A program made the translations under genes and the position numbers. A stretch of 64,000 bases of DNA from an uncultured Collinsella sp. (GTDB taxonomy: Bacteria > Actinomycetota > Coriobacteriia > Coriobacteriales > Coriobacteriaceae): positions 6,948-70,947 of the forward strand of contig CABUHO010000011.1 of assembly GCA_902491395.1 (NCBI GenBank). The letters are read 5' to 3'. Under the pieces are notes generated by a model that was not told the DNA's origin, did not search any database, and saw only the letters and a program-made list of their open reading frames with translations. Numbering within the stretch: the stretch's first letter is position 1; each line of letters starts with the position of its first letter. Of the stretch, positions 46,854-55,442 are shown piece by piece.

Positions 46854-46954
46854 GGAGCCGTGAACATACCTGCTCATATGCGGCTCCGAGCCATATAGAG
46901 GGCGCGCGCGGCAACGCGACGCGAATATGTCTTCTGCGGCATCGGCGCGCCCTC
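46854..46954. other. Structured element of two stem-loops
   Basis: Stem 1: GGAGCCG (46854-46860) / CGGCTCC (46881-46887), with an inner CATA/TATG pairing. Stem 2: GAGGGCGCGC (46898-46907) / GCGCGCCCTC (46945-46954) with a 37-base loop, followed on the plus strand by CTTTTCTC. It could be a leader RNA of the minus gene or a plus-strand terminator, although no plus-strand gene precedes it. Confidence 0.4.
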
Positions 46955-47049
46955 CTTTTCTCGTCGAAGGTAACTATATCAACGGTCGTCGTCCAGACGA
47001 ATACCGCCGACACGCGTACGACAGCATCGGGATGTGAGTATCTCGTTGA

Positions 47050-47067
47050 CTGATAAATAATTATCAG
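47050..47067. promoter_or_regulatory. AT-rich palindrome, candidate operator
   Basis: CTGATAA-ATAA-TTATCAG, 7-bp arms with a 4-base spacer, followed by ATTAATAAGG. Its arm length and spacer match the palindrome upstream of modA (50809-50826), though the arm sequences differ. It lies about 340 bases upstream of the second HgdB-like gene and just past the modC stop. Confidence 0.35.
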
Positions 47068-47164
47068 ATTAATAAGGTTTTGTCATCCCCGATTCGGCGA
47101 ATGGCAGCCCGTTAAGGACCCGGACGGCCAAGGAACCAATCCCCCGACCGTACCGCACACCGCG

Positions 47165-48235
47165 CTATCGGCAAACCAGATGAATCCTGCTCGCGTCGAA
47201 ATGCATGCGCAGGGTCTCCCCCGCCTGCGGCAACTCCTCGACAGGCACACTCACCTTGTTGACCTTCCACTGCAGGCGCGTCGGTGCGTCGGCACGTGGC
47301 ACGTCCAGCAGCACCAAGCGCTCAAAACGCGAATCGCTCACGCGGGCCACGTGCAGGTCGTAGCTGTTGCGACCACGCTCGGCACGGTTGTCCACATGGA
47401 AGTAGCTCGCGCGGATGCCCAGGTACGCCACGTTATCGGGCACCTCGCGGCCCACATTGAAGGTCATGCCCCAATCAAGGGCTTCAACTTCCTGAGGCCC
47501 GATCTTGCGCGCACGGCTCGTGTTCTTGCAGCCCGTCAGGCGCAGCGCGGCCAAGGTTTGCGGCCGGCGGACCACGTCCTCGACGGAACCGATCTCCTCC
47601 ACATGCCCGTTATGCATCACGCAAATGCGCTCGCACAGGCGGCATGCCTCGTCAATATCGTGGCTCACGTACAGCACGGTGCGGTTGCAGACATCGAACA
47701 GGTCGAGCATGTTTTGCTCAAGCGCGCTCTTGAGATACGCATCGAGTGCGCTCATGGGCTCGTCGAACATGAAGATGCCCGGGTGCGCTGCCACCATGCG
47801 GGCAAGCGCCACGCGCTGCTGCTGTCCGCCTGAGAGTCGTGCGGGATAGCGGTCGGCAAAGTCGGCCAGGCCAAAGATACCCAGATAGCGTTCGGCAAGC
47901 TTTTTGCGCGCTGCGGCGTCGCCGGCATCCTCAACGCCGGCGCACACGTTATCGGCCACCGTCATATTGGGGAACAGCTGATAGTTTTGGAACAGCAGGG
48001 CGCACTTGCGTTCCTGGGGCGACAGGTTAATACCCGCCACCGAGTCAAAGAAGGTCACGCCATTCACGACGATTTTGCCCTCATCGGGCGTCTCCACGCC
48101 GGCGATGCAGCGCAAGGTACAGCTCTTACCGCATCCGGAGGCGCCAAGCAGCGCCACCCGCTCCTCGCCGGCTTCCAGCTGAATATCGAGGGTAAAGCCG
48201 GGATAACGCTTTTTGATATCCAGAACGAGCGACAT
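47165..48235 (-). CDS. modC: Molybdate ABC transporter ATPase (ModC)
   Basis: 356 residues. Walker A LLGASGCGKSC, signature LSGGQQQR, Walker B FMFDEPMSALD and VSHDIDEA are intact. The C-terminal 130 residues are a TOBE/MOP-like regulatory region as in ModC. The start lies three bases after the modB stop. Molybdate rather than sulfate or tungstate is inferred from the neighbouring moeA and mogA. Confidence 0.9.
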   Translation of the reverse strand: MSLVLDIKKRYPGFTLDIQLEAGEERVALLGASGCGKSCTLRCIAGVETPDEGKIVVNGVTFFDSVAGINLSPQERKCALLFQNYQLFPNMTVADNVCAGVEDAGDAAARKKLAERYLGIFGLADFADRYPARLSGGQQQRVALARMVAAHPGIFMFDEPMSALDAYLKSALEQNMLDLFDVCNRTVLYVSHDIDEACRLCERICVMHNGHVEEIGSVEDVVRRPQTLAALRLTGCKNTSRARKIGPQEVEALDWGMTFNVGREVPDNVAYLGIRASYFHVDNRAERGRNSYDLHVARVSDSRFERLVLLDVPRADAPTRLQWKVNKVSVPVEELPQAGETLRMHFDASRIHLVCR

Positions 48236-48238
48236 GGC

Positions 48239-49720
48239 CTATCGACCTCCCTTCGCGACCGCGTCGTCACGCATAAGCTCGGCCAACGCTTCGCGATCGA
48301 TACGCAGGGCATCGCCACCGACGGGGTCGAGCGAATCGCCCTGACCGACAAGCTCCTTGGCCTGTTTGCGCTCCGCGCGGGAGAGACCCCGCTCGCGGTA
48401 CTTTTGCGAATGCGCCGTGTACATGTTGATGAATAGGATGACTAAGAAGCTGAAGACGATCACGACGACGACCCAAAAGAGCGCCACCGACGTATTGCCG
48501 CCCATCCACTCAAAGTAAATCGCAATGGGAATGGTCTGCGTAATGCCGGCATAGTTGCCCGCGAAGAACAGCGTGCAGCCAAACTCGCCCATGGCGCGGG
48601 CAAAGGCGAGCACCGTGCCGGCGGCAATAGAGGGCCAGCCGAGGGGCATCATGAGCTTGGTAAAGATGCGTCGCTCGGACCAGCCCAGCGTGCGCGCTGC
48701 ATCGAGCATCTGCGTGTCGAGGCTCTCGAAGGCGCCGAGTGCCGTACGATAGACGAGCGGGAACGACACCACCACGGCAGAGATCACCGCCGCGGGCCAC
48801 GTAAAGACAATCGAGATGCCGTGCGCAATCAGCCACTGGCCCACCCCGGTCGAGCGGCCGAACAGCATGAGGAGCAAAAAGCCGCAGACCGTGGGCGGCA
48901 GCACCATAGGGATGGTAAAGACCGAATCGAGCAGGCCCTTCACGCGGCTCGTGGTGCCCATGGTCTTCCACGCGGCAAACAGGCCCAGCGTGAACGCGAT
49001 CACGAGGGCAAGCCCGCTCGTTTTGATAGACACCCAAAACGGTCGGTAGTCGATACCGCCAAAGAAAGTCGCGGCGCGCTCCGCCAGCGAAGGCGGCTCC
49101 GTCGTCGAGACGCTCGTATACGGCACCAAGGCGGCGTTATCGCTCCACAGGGCTCCGTCACCCAGATTGAGCCCGGGGTTTGCGGCGTCCGCGGCATTCA
49201 CGACGGTGTAGTAGTCGCCGTCGTCGCCCTTCACCTTAAACAGATAACGGTAATCACCCTGTACCAGCTCATTGTCCGAGGTAAACACCCACTCGAGCTT
49301 GGAGTCCTCCAGCAGCGCGCCTCCCATGGAGTGAGACTTATCGAGCCCCGCGAGCATCTTCTTGAGCGCCTTTTGGTCGGAGGCATTTGCGATATCGAGG
49401 CTCGCTTCCTTGGCGGCATGTGCATCGACCCACACCACGATGCTCGTAGGCGTGGTCACCGTTACGAGCGACGTCTTTCTGTAGATGGGAAAACGATAAC
49501 CCTCGGGCTGGTCGGCAAACGAGCGGGCCGTGCCCTTGGCGTTGCGCTCAAAGGCATTGAGGCCAAAGTCGACCCCATCGATAAGCGCAGAGTCCTCTGT
49601 CGCTTGGCGTCCGTCGGCAGTGGCGAAGAGCGCCTCGGCTCGGGCAACCCCAGGCAGCGCCGTCAGTGCGCAGACAATCACCGCCAGCGCAGCGAGCAGG
49701 CGAATCGTTTTCCTTGACAC
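48239..49720 (-). CDS. modB: ModB-type permease with a large extra N-terminal extracytoplasmic domain
   Basis: 493 residues, about twice the usual ModB length. Residues 3-28 form a signal or membrane segment (LLAALAVIVCALTALPGVARA). Residues about 29-225 are a hydrophilic extracytoplasmic domain I do not recognise. Residues about 230-455 form the permease with VLPPTVCGFLLLMLFG and the EAA-type loop ARTLGWSERRIFTKLMMPL. A charged tail follows. The GTG at 49720 after GAGGAG is preferred. Partial read-through past the modA terminator would couple it to modA. Confidence 0.82.
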   Translation of the reverse strand: MSRKTIRLLAALAVIVCALTALPGVARAEALFATADGRQATEDSALIDGVDFGLNAFERNAKGTARSFADQPEGYRFPIYRKTSLVTVTTPTSIVVWVDAHAAKEASLDIANASDQKALKKMLAGLDKSHSMGGALLEDSKLEWVFTSDNELVQGDYRYLFKVKGDDGDYYTVVNAADAANPGLNLGDGALWSDNAALVPYTSVSTTEPPSLAERAATFFGGIDYRPFWVSIKTSGLALVIAFTLGLFAAWKTMGTTSRVKGLLDSVFTIPMVLPPTVCGFLLLMLFGRSTGVGQWLIAHGISIVFTWPAAVISAVVVSFPLVYRTALGAFESLDTQMLDAARTLGWSERRIFTKLMMPLGWPSIAAGTVLAFARAMGEFGCTLFFAGNYAGITQTIPIAIYFEWMGGNTSVALFWVVVVIVFSFLVILFINMYTAHSQKYRERGLSRAERKQAKELVGQGDSLDPVGGDALRIDREALAELMRDDAVAKGGR

Positions 49721-49771
49721 GGGCGACTCCTCAAACAAAGGGTAACGACGCGCAGGCACGCCGCTTCAATC

Positions 49772-49806
49772 TAAAAAGGGCGGGCGATCGCAAGAACGCC
49801 CGCCCT
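49772..49806 (-). terminator. Terminator between modA and modB
   Basis: Ten-bp stem AGGGCGGGCG (49777-49786) / CGCCCGCCCT (49797-49806), followed in the minus direction by TTTTTAG. It would make more binding protein than permease, a common arrangement. Confidence 0.75.
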
Positions 49807-49837
49807 CAAGCATATCGTTATGCAGCGCTCTTCTGCA

Positions 49838-50713
49838 CTACTCGGAAAGCTCAAAGCCGTACTTAGCCCAAATCTTCTGCGCCTTCTTGTTAGACAGGCA
49901 GAAGTCGATGAACGCCTTTGCCTCGTCGGCATGCTCGGAGCTCTCGGCCACGGCACCCGGGTACACAATGGGCTTGTGCGAATCCTCGGGGCACACGAAG
50001 GCCTCCTCGATGCCGTCGTAGCGGTAGATGTCGGAGCTGTAGACAAAACCTGCCACGCAGTCGCCCGTGGACACGTAGGCGGCAGCGGTGCCGACCTTAT
50101 CGGCCAGCGCGACCTTGTCGGCAATCTCGGGCGCGTACTCGCCGTCGTCGCCCTCGGTGCCGGTGTAGAGGCCGACGGAGGCCAGCGCCTGGTTGGCGTA
50201 CTTGCCGGCCGGAACGGTCTTGGCATCGCCGATGGCGATCTTGCCGTCCAGGTTCGCGACGTCGGCGATGGCCTCGACCTTGGTGTCGGAGCCCTCGGCG
50301 CGAATGATCACGAGGTCGTTGACGAACATGTCCTCACGGGTGTCGGTGTCGACGAGCTCGGCAGTCTCGGCGTCATCCATGGTGCCCTTAGAGGCGGTGA
50401 TGAGCACGTCGGCCGCAGCGCCGGCCTTCATCTGCTCGACCAGGTCGCCAGAGGCCTTAAACTGCGTGTCGGCAAAGGTGGTGCCGGTCTGGTCGGTGTA
50501 GAGTTCCTGGACCTCGGGAAGGGCCTTCTCGAGCGAGTTGGCGGCGAAAATCTGCAGCTCGACGGCCTTCTTCTTAGAGGAGGACTTGACAGAACCAGCG
50601 TCAGAGCCGGCGGGCTTGGATGCCTTGTTACCCGAGCAGCCAGCAAGGCCAAGGCCGGCGGCAGCAGCGGCAGAAAGCGAGACGAAACCGCGGCGAGAAA
50701 CCATATCGAACAT
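49838..50713 (-). CDS. modA: Molybdate-binding lipoprotein (ModA)
   Basis: 291 residues. Twin-arginine motif SRRGF (6-10) and lipobox Cys26 (GLAGC). FAANSLEKALPEV, FKASGDLVEQMKAGAAADV and a C-terminal AFIDFCLSNKKAQKIWAKYGFE are typical ModA blocks. It captures oxyanions outside the membrane for the ModBC importer. The start is ATG 50713 after AAAGGG; an in-frame ATG three codons later is possible. A TATAAT box lies at 50774-50779. Confidence 0.9.
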   Translation of the reverse strand: MFDMVSRRGFVSLSAAAAAGLGLAGCSGNKASKPAGSDAGSVKSSSKKKAVELQIFAANSLEKALPEVQELYTDQTGTTFADTQFKASGDLVEQMKAGAAADVLITASKGTMDDAETAELVDTDTREDMFVNDLVIIRAEGSDTKVEAIADVANLDGKIAIGDAKTVPAGKYANQALASVGLYTGTEGDDGEYAPEIADKVALADKVGTAAAYVSTGDCVAGFVYSSDIYRYDGIEEAFVCPEDSHKPIVYPGAVAESSEHADEAKAFIDFCLSNKKAQKIWAKYGFELSE

Positions 50714-50773
50714 ATTGAACCCTTTCGGACCTTGTGCCCGGGCACCCCACCGCGGGCTTTATTCTGTAATCAG

Positions 50774-50826
50774 ATTATACTTCAGCGCGAATAATGGCAG
50801 TGAGAAATTATTCTCGCATGAGAATA
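50774..50826 (-). promoter_or_regulatory. modA promoter with upstream palindromic operator candidate
   Basis: TATAAT at 50779-50774 in the minus direction lacks a good -35 box. An inverted repeat TATTCTC-GCAT-GAGAATA lies at 50809-50826, about 30 bases upstream of the -10. The motif TCAGATTA appears on both sides (50771 and 50832 regions). This could be the site of a molybdate- or tungstate-responsive regulator. Confidence 0.5.
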
Positions 50827-50871
50827 TATTTTCAGATTAAGACACGCATCGACTTCACCTCGGCATCAAGC

Positions 50872-50905
50872 AAAAAGGCGGAGCAACCGTTCGGGTCACT
50901 CCGCC
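50872..50905 (-). terminator. Terminator after mogA
   Basis: Seven-bp stem GGCGGAG (50877-50883) / CTCCGCC (50899-50905), followed in the minus direction by TTTTTG. It separates the moeA-mogA unit from modA. Confidence 0.75.
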
Positions 50906-50918
50906 GCAGGTGAAACAC

Positions 50919-51398
50919 TTATTTGGCGTGTCCGCCGCCCGCCGTCATCTGTGCCGCGTGCTCCAGCTGGTCGGCAATCGCCTCCCAGCTTTCGCGGGCT
51001 GCCTTGGTGGATCCGGGAAAGTTTACGACAAGTGTATGACCGCGTTGCATGCACACGGCGCGCGACAGCATCGCGCGGCGCGTCTTGGTCATCGAGTACG
51101 CGCGAATCGCCTCGGCAATGCCCGGCACATCGCGGTCGCAGACGGCGCGCGTCGCCTCGGGCGTCACGTCGCGCATCGAAAGTCCCGTGCCGCCGCAGGT
51201 AAGCACAACATGGGCATGGCGCTCGTCGGCAGCGTCCACGATAGCGGCGCCGATCTCGTCGACGTCGTCGCGCACAACCACGTGCGAGGCTACCGTCCAG
51301 TCCTGAGCCGCAATGAGTTCCTCGAGCGCGGCTCCGGCCTCATCCTGGGCAAGATCGCGCGTATCCGAACACGTCACGATCGAAATCTTCAGCTCCAT
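50919..51398 (-). CDS. mogA: Molybdopterin adenylyltransferase (MogA/MoaB family)
   Basis: 159 residues. The VLTCGGTGLSMRDVTPEAT block is the MPT-binding signature, with SDTR near the N-terminus. It adenylylates molybdopterin before metal insertion by MoeA. The ATG at 51398 follows AGGAGGAG, ten bases after the moeA stop. It serves FdhF and the partial oxidoreductase in this window. Confidence 0.9.
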   Translation of the reverse strand: MELKISIVTCSDTRDLAQDEAGAALEELIAAQDWTVASHVVVRDDVDEIGAAIVDAADERHAHVVLTCGGTGLSMRDVTPEATRAVCDRDVPGIAEAIRAYSMTKTRRAMLSRAVCMQRGHTLVVNFPGSTKAARESWEAIADQLEHAAQMTAGGGHAK

Positions 51399-51408
51399 AG
51401 CGCTCCTC

Positions 51409-52671
51409 CTAAAGCACGGTGCCCTCGGGCAAGTCGACGCGGACGACATCCACGACATCGCCCGGCTCGAGCTCGCACGGGCCCTCGTTAATGCGCAGCA
51501 GACAATTCGCGCGCTGCATCGTGCCAAGCAGCGCCGAATTCTGGCTCTTGGCCTCAGTCACCATAAGCTCGCCAGTCTGGGCATCGCGCGCAACCGTGGC
51601 GCGGTCATAGAATCGACGGTCCTGGCGCTTCTTCACTCCGTGTGTCAGCATTGCCTGTTGCACAGGACGCGCCCCCTCGGCAAAGCCGCGCATCTTACGA
51701 ATCGCCGGGCGCGCGAGCACCTCAAAGCCCACGTAGGCCGCCGCCGGATTGCCCGAAAGCCCCAGGTACGGCTTGCCGCCGAGCAGGCCAAACGTGATGG
51801 CCTTACCAGGACGCATCGAGATGCGATCGAACAGGACCTCGCCTTCGCGCTGGACCAGCGCCGTCACGTAGTCGTAGTCGCCCGCCGAGGCCCCGCCGCT
51901 CGTAATGACAAAGTCGCACTCGCGCACCGCGCGGTGTGCGAGCTCGGATATCGCCTGTTCGTCGTCGGGCGCAATGCCATAGAAGACAGGCTCGGCACCG
52001 GCATCGAGCGCCTCGGCCATCAACGCCGAGGAGTTGGAATCGCGAATCTGGCCACGCGCCGGAAGCTCACTTGGAGCAACCAGCTCCGTGCCCAGCGAGA
52101 TGATGCCCACGCGCGGTGCGGCATGCACCTTCACGCTCGCGTACCCGGCGCTTGCCAGCAGGCCCGCACCAGCCGGCGCCACAACCTCACCGGCACGCAT
52201 CACGACGTCGCCGGCATGGGCTTCTTCGGCTGCAGAGCGAACGTTCTCCCCCACCTTAGCCGGCGCCGAGAAGCGGACGTGCGAGCCCTCGTTGCCATCG
52301 CCGTCGAGCACGTCGACGATCTCGTACTTCACCACGGCATCGGCGCCCTCTGGCACCGGCGCGCCCGTCATGATACGGACCGTCTCGCCCGCGCCAATCG
52401 TACCCTCAAACACATGACCAGCCGCCTCGTGACCAACAACGGAAAGCGTCACCGGCGCATCGGTTGACGCCGTAGCAAGATCTGCGGCGCGTACGGCATA
52501 CCCGTCCATAGCGCTGTTGGCAAATGGCGAGATGTCGATATCGGCCACGGCTTCCTCGGCCAAGGGAAGGCCGGCCGCCTGCCATACGGGAATCTCGACA
52601 ACCCCGGTCGGACTCACATGTGACAAGACAATTGCCTGCGCGTCCTCCAACGGAATGAGCTTCTCTGCCAT
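51409..52671 (-). CDS. moeA: Molybdopterin molybdenumtransferase (MoeA)
   Basis: 420 residues, full length. SPFANSAMDGYAV near the N-terminus, IMTGAPVPEGADAVV, GDSN-like RDSNSSAL, TSGGASAGDYDYV and FGLLGGKPYLGLSGNPAAA are the usual MoeA motifs. It inserts molybdate into adenylylated molybdopterin. The ATG at 52671 follows AAGAGGTG; an in-frame GTG two codons earlier is less likely. Confidence 0.93.
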   Translation of the reverse strand: MAEKLIPLEDAQAIVLSHVSPTGVVEIPVWQAAGLPLAEEAVADIDISPFANSAMDGYAVRAADLATASTDAPVTLSVVGHEAAGHVFEGTIGAGETVRIMTGAPVPEGADAVVKYEIVDVLDGDGNEGSHVRFSAPAKVGENVRSAAEEAHAGDVVMRAGEVVAPAGAGLLASAGYASVKVHAAPRVGIISLGTELVAPSELPARGQIRDSNSSALMAEALDAGAEPVFYGIAPDDEQAISELAHRAVRECDFVITSGGASAGDYDYVTALVQREGEVLFDRISMRPGKAITFGLLGGKPYLGLSGNPAAAYVGFEVLARPAIRKMRGFAEGARPVQQAMLTHGVKKRQDRRFYDRATVARDAQTGELMVTEAKSQNSALLGTMQRANCLLRINEGPCELEPGDVVDVVRVDLPEGTVL

Positions 52672-52827
52672 ATGCACCTCTTACAGATCGCGGCGCGTAA
52701 CAAGGGCGCCGATTCTTTATGTTTTATTCAGTATAATCCCCCGTCGCTCGACCGCGAGACGGTCTGCACTCGCGAATACACCTGTCGGTTACAGGGCACG
52801 AAACAGAACCGAAACCAACCCACCGGC

Positions 52828-52853
52828 TTGACGCGTTTGTCACGCTCTATAAT
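52828..52853 (+). promoter_or_regulatory. Promoter of the CLC channel gene
   Basis: TATAAT at 52848-52853 with TTGACG at 52828-52833. The 14-base spacer is shorter than ideal, so the true -35 may be shifted. The start codon follows 30 bases later. Confidence 0.55.
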
Positions 52854-52883
52854 GCTTGCGTTGTAACCAAAGAAGAGGACACC

Positions 52884-54305
52884 ATGGCTTTTACCGACAC
52901 ATCAGACAGCGAAAGCGAAGAGCAGGACAATTCCCTGCCGATCGATGAGGGAGGCTTCTTCTCCCTGAATGACGTCATCATGGCCGGCAGGCATCAGCTC
53001 ACCCGCTCTGAGCATCTCTTGGCCGCCGACACGCGCCGGAACGCCCGCAATCTGCTCGCGAGCGCCAAGCTGCTCGTGCTCGTCGTGATCGTCTCGCTCG
53101 CCATGGGTGTTGCCGCCTGGGCATTTTTGGCCTCGCTGAACATCGCGACCGATTATCGCGAGCACCATGCGTGGGTCTACGCCCTGCTCCCCGCCGTGGG
53201 TGTCGCCACCGCATGGGTGTATAAGAACCACGGCCTTGCCGCCAAACGTGGCAACAACCTGGTCATCGATTCCGCCCTGGGAACCCGCCTCATCCATGCC
53301 CGCATGGCGGTCCTCACCTTTGTCTGCTCAACGCTCACGCACCTGACAGGCGGCTCGGCCGGCCGCGAAGGCGCTGCCGTGCAGATCGGCGGCACCATCG
53401 CCAGCAACATCTCGAACCTGGCGCACCTCAAAAAGCACGACCATCACGACCTCATGCTCGCCGGCATCTCGTCTGCCTTTGGCGCCGTGTTCGGCTCGCC
53501 CCTCGCCGGTGCCTTCTTTGGCATGGAAATGTGCTTTATCGGCAAGATCGACTACACCGCCGGCATCTACTGCCTCGTCGCCTCGTTTACCGGCTACTTT
53601 ACGTCGCTTGCCCTGGGCACCGAGTACGAGGCGAACGTCATCGCCAGCGTCCCCGACATGACACCCCGAACGGTCGCCATCGTCGTCATCAGCGCCATCG
53701 TGTTCGGTCTAACCGCACGCCTCTTCGCCTGGTCGGTTCGAACCGTCAAGAGCCTCTACGGCCGCTTTATCACCAACTATCTTGTTCGCGCCCTCGTGGG
53801 CGCACTTGTGGTGCTTGCAGCCTATGCGGTGCTCGATGCCTGGAAGTACGCCGGCCTTGCCACTTGGCTCTCGGGCGCCGGTTTCGCCGGCAATACGACC
53901 CTCGCCGACGCAGCCATCAAGTTGGTCGTGACGGCGCTCACTCTGGGAGCCGGTTTTCAGGGAGGCGAGGTCACACCGTTGTTTGGCATCGGAGCTGCGC
54001 TTGGCGGCTGGATCGGCTGCCTCGCTGGCATCGACCCCAGCTTTCTGGCGGCCCTCGGCATGCTCGGCGTGTTCTGCGCCGGCCTTAACGTGCCCATCAC
54101 CACCTGCATGATGGCCATCGACCTGTTCCACGGCACAGCGGCCGGGTTCTTTGTCATCGTTGCGTTTATTAGCTATCTTGCCGGCGGCCACCGCGGCGTG
54201 TACCCCGCCCAGCGCATCATCTCACCCAAGCGCCGTTCGCTTATTGTGGATGAGGGCGGTACGGTAGCGGAGGCTATCGAGCGCCACAACGACCTGATAG
54301 AGTAG
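52884..54305 (+). CDS. CLC-family anion channel/antiporter, resembling the fluoride-type clade
   Basis: 473 residues with about 10-12 membrane helices. The anion-path motifs are GGSAGREGAAVQIGG, with the gating glutamate, and GAGFQGGEVTPLFGIGAALGG. The GREGxAVQ and GGEVTPLF wording is closer to the CLC-F (fluoride/proton antiporter) clade than to chloride CLCs. A hydrophilic N-terminus of about 55 residues precedes the first helix. GAAGAGGA lies before the ATG. No fluoride riboswitch was seen upstream. Ion specificity is uncertain. Confidence 0.82.
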   Translation: MAFTDTSDSESEEQDNSLPIDEGGFFSLNDVIMAGRHQLTRSEHLLAADTRRNARNLLASAKLLVLVVIVSLAMGVAAWAFLASLNIATDYREHHAWVYALLPAVGVATAWVYKNHGLAAKRGNNLVIDSALGTRLIHARMAVLTFVCSTLTHLTGGSAGREGAAVQIGGTIASNISNLAHLKKHDHHDLMLAGISSAFGAVFGSPLAGAFFGMEMCFIGKIDYTAGIYCLVASFTGYFTSLALGTEYEANVIASVPDMTPRTVAIVVISAIVFGLTARLFAWSVRTVKSLYGRFITNYLVRALVGALVVLAAYAVLDAWKYAGLATWLSGAGFAGNTTLADAAIKLVVTALTLGAGFQGGEVTPLFGIGAALGGWIGCLAGIDPSFLAALGMLGVFCAGLNVPITTCMMAIDLFHGTAAGFFVIVAFISYLAGGHRGVYPAQRIISPKRRSLIVDEGGTVAEAIERHNDLIE

Positions 54306-54392
54306 ACGTTAGTATTCGCCGTGCAGCCACAATCGGGGGCAATTCGACCTGAGCGCGACCGCACCGTCACGTCATACGCCGGGAGTCGCCCC

Positions 54393-55355
54393 ATGCACGC
54401 AACTGATTTTGGTCGCACGCTCATCATCGCCAACCCCGCCGCCCAGTCGGGTGCGGCGCGTGAGGTCGCTGAGCGCCTGCAGCGCTTTTTGGACATGACC
54501 GCGCGCTCATCCCAGTTTGACCTGGTGCTGACCGAACGCACGGGACATGCCAAGGAGCTTGCCGCACAGGCCCAGGACTATCGCACCGTTATCGCCCTTG
54601 GCGGCGACGGCGTAATCCACGAGGTCGTCAACGGCTTGATGGCGCAAGAAGAGACGGTTCGACCGGCGCTTGCTGTCCTGCCCGTAGGCTCCGGCAACGA
54701 TTTTGCCCAAACGCTCGGTATCGGAGATTTCTCCGGCAAAGATTTTGGCGCGCTGCTCACCTGTGAGCTGCAGCGTCAGGACATCGGGCGGATTCGCTCA
54801 TGGAACCCCGCAAGCGGCAGCGGCGAGGTTACCGTTGAGTACTACGACCAGACGCTCTCCGTCGGTATTGACGCCGCCATCGGCCTGGGCACCACCGAGC
54901 TGCGCAAAAAGACGGGCCTCGCTGGCGCTCCGCTCTACACCCTCTCGGGTCTGGAGCAGTTTGGTCTGCGCTACCGCAACTACCCCATGACCATCAGCTT
55001 TGATGGCGCGCCAGCCGAGCGTGTGCGCGCGATTATCATGGCCCTCCAGCTGGGGCCCACGTATGGCTCGGGCTATCGCATCTGTCCCGACGCCGACCCG
55101 TGCGATGGCATCCTCGACGTTTGTTACGCCTGCGGCCCCGTTCCCCGTGCGGTTGCCTTGCCCATGTTCCTTTCGGCCAAGGACGGCCACCATACCAAGC
55201 TGCCGCCGGTTCGCATGCGCCGCTGCCGCCATGCCGAGCTCACCTTTGAGGAGCCCGACTACCCCATTCAGGCCGACGGCGAGCCCGTTGTCGCCTCGCG
55301 CATCGAGGTCGACATCCTCGGCGGCGCCCTCCACGTCTGGCACCCCACCCGCTAG
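54393..55355 (+). CDS. Diacylglycerol kinase family lipid kinase (DagK/YegS-like)
   Basis: 320 residues. LIIANPAAQSG at the N-terminus, the nucleotide-binding ALGGDGVIHEVVNG, VLPVGSGNDFAQTLGI and the C-terminal QADGEPV are the hallmark motifs. It phosphorylates diacylglycerol or a related lipid at the membrane face. The ATG at 54393 follows GGGAG; the open frame extends 24 codons upstream without a good site. It lies 87 bases after the CLC gene, perhaps co-transcribed. Confidence 0.87.
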   Translation: MHATDFGRTLIIANPAAQSGAAREVAERLQRFLDMTARSSQFDLVLTERTGHAKELAAQAQDYRTVIALGGDGVIHEVVNGLMAQEETVRPALAVLPVGSGNDFAQTLGIGDFSGKDFGALLTCELQRQDIGRIRSWNPASGSGEVTVEYYDQTLSVGIDAAIGLGTTELRKKTGLAGAPLYTLSGLEQFGLRYRNYPMTISFDGAPAERVRAIIMALQLGPTYGSGYRICPDADPCDGILDVCYACGPVPRAVALPMFLSAKDGHHTKLPPVRMRRCRHAELTFEEPDYPIQADGEPVVASRIEVDILGGALHVWHPTR

Positions 55356-55362
55356 CCATCCC

Positions 55363-55433
55363 TAAGTTGCGGTGAAATAGGGGCTGTTTATGCAGCTAAA
55401 GCCGCAAAACAGTCCCTATTTCACCGCAACTTA
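55363..55433. repeat. Palindromic repeat family A, copy 2
   Basis: A 27-bp stem with one mismatch: TAAGTTGCGGTGAAATAG plus GGGCTGTTT on the left, its complement on the right, and a loop of about 17 bases. It lies between convergent genes (lipid kinase and ArfB-like). Termini are identical to copy 1 at 17056. Confidence 0.8.
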
Positions 55434-55442
55434 TTGAGAAGA

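Larger units (their letters stand above)
46715..47164. other. 450-bp intergenic region upstream of the second HgdB-like gene
   Basis: No gene is seen. It contains two strong stem-loops (46854-46887 and 46898-46954) and an AT-rich palindrome at 47050-47067. In the minus direction these would form the promoter and leader of the HgdB-like gene. I did not recognise a known riboswitch class. Confidence 0.6.

Noticed and set aside
46854..46954. Molybdenum-cofactor, glycine or cobalamin riboswitch upstream of the second HgdB-like gene
   Set aside because: The conserved core sequences of these classes were not found; only generic stem-loops are supported.
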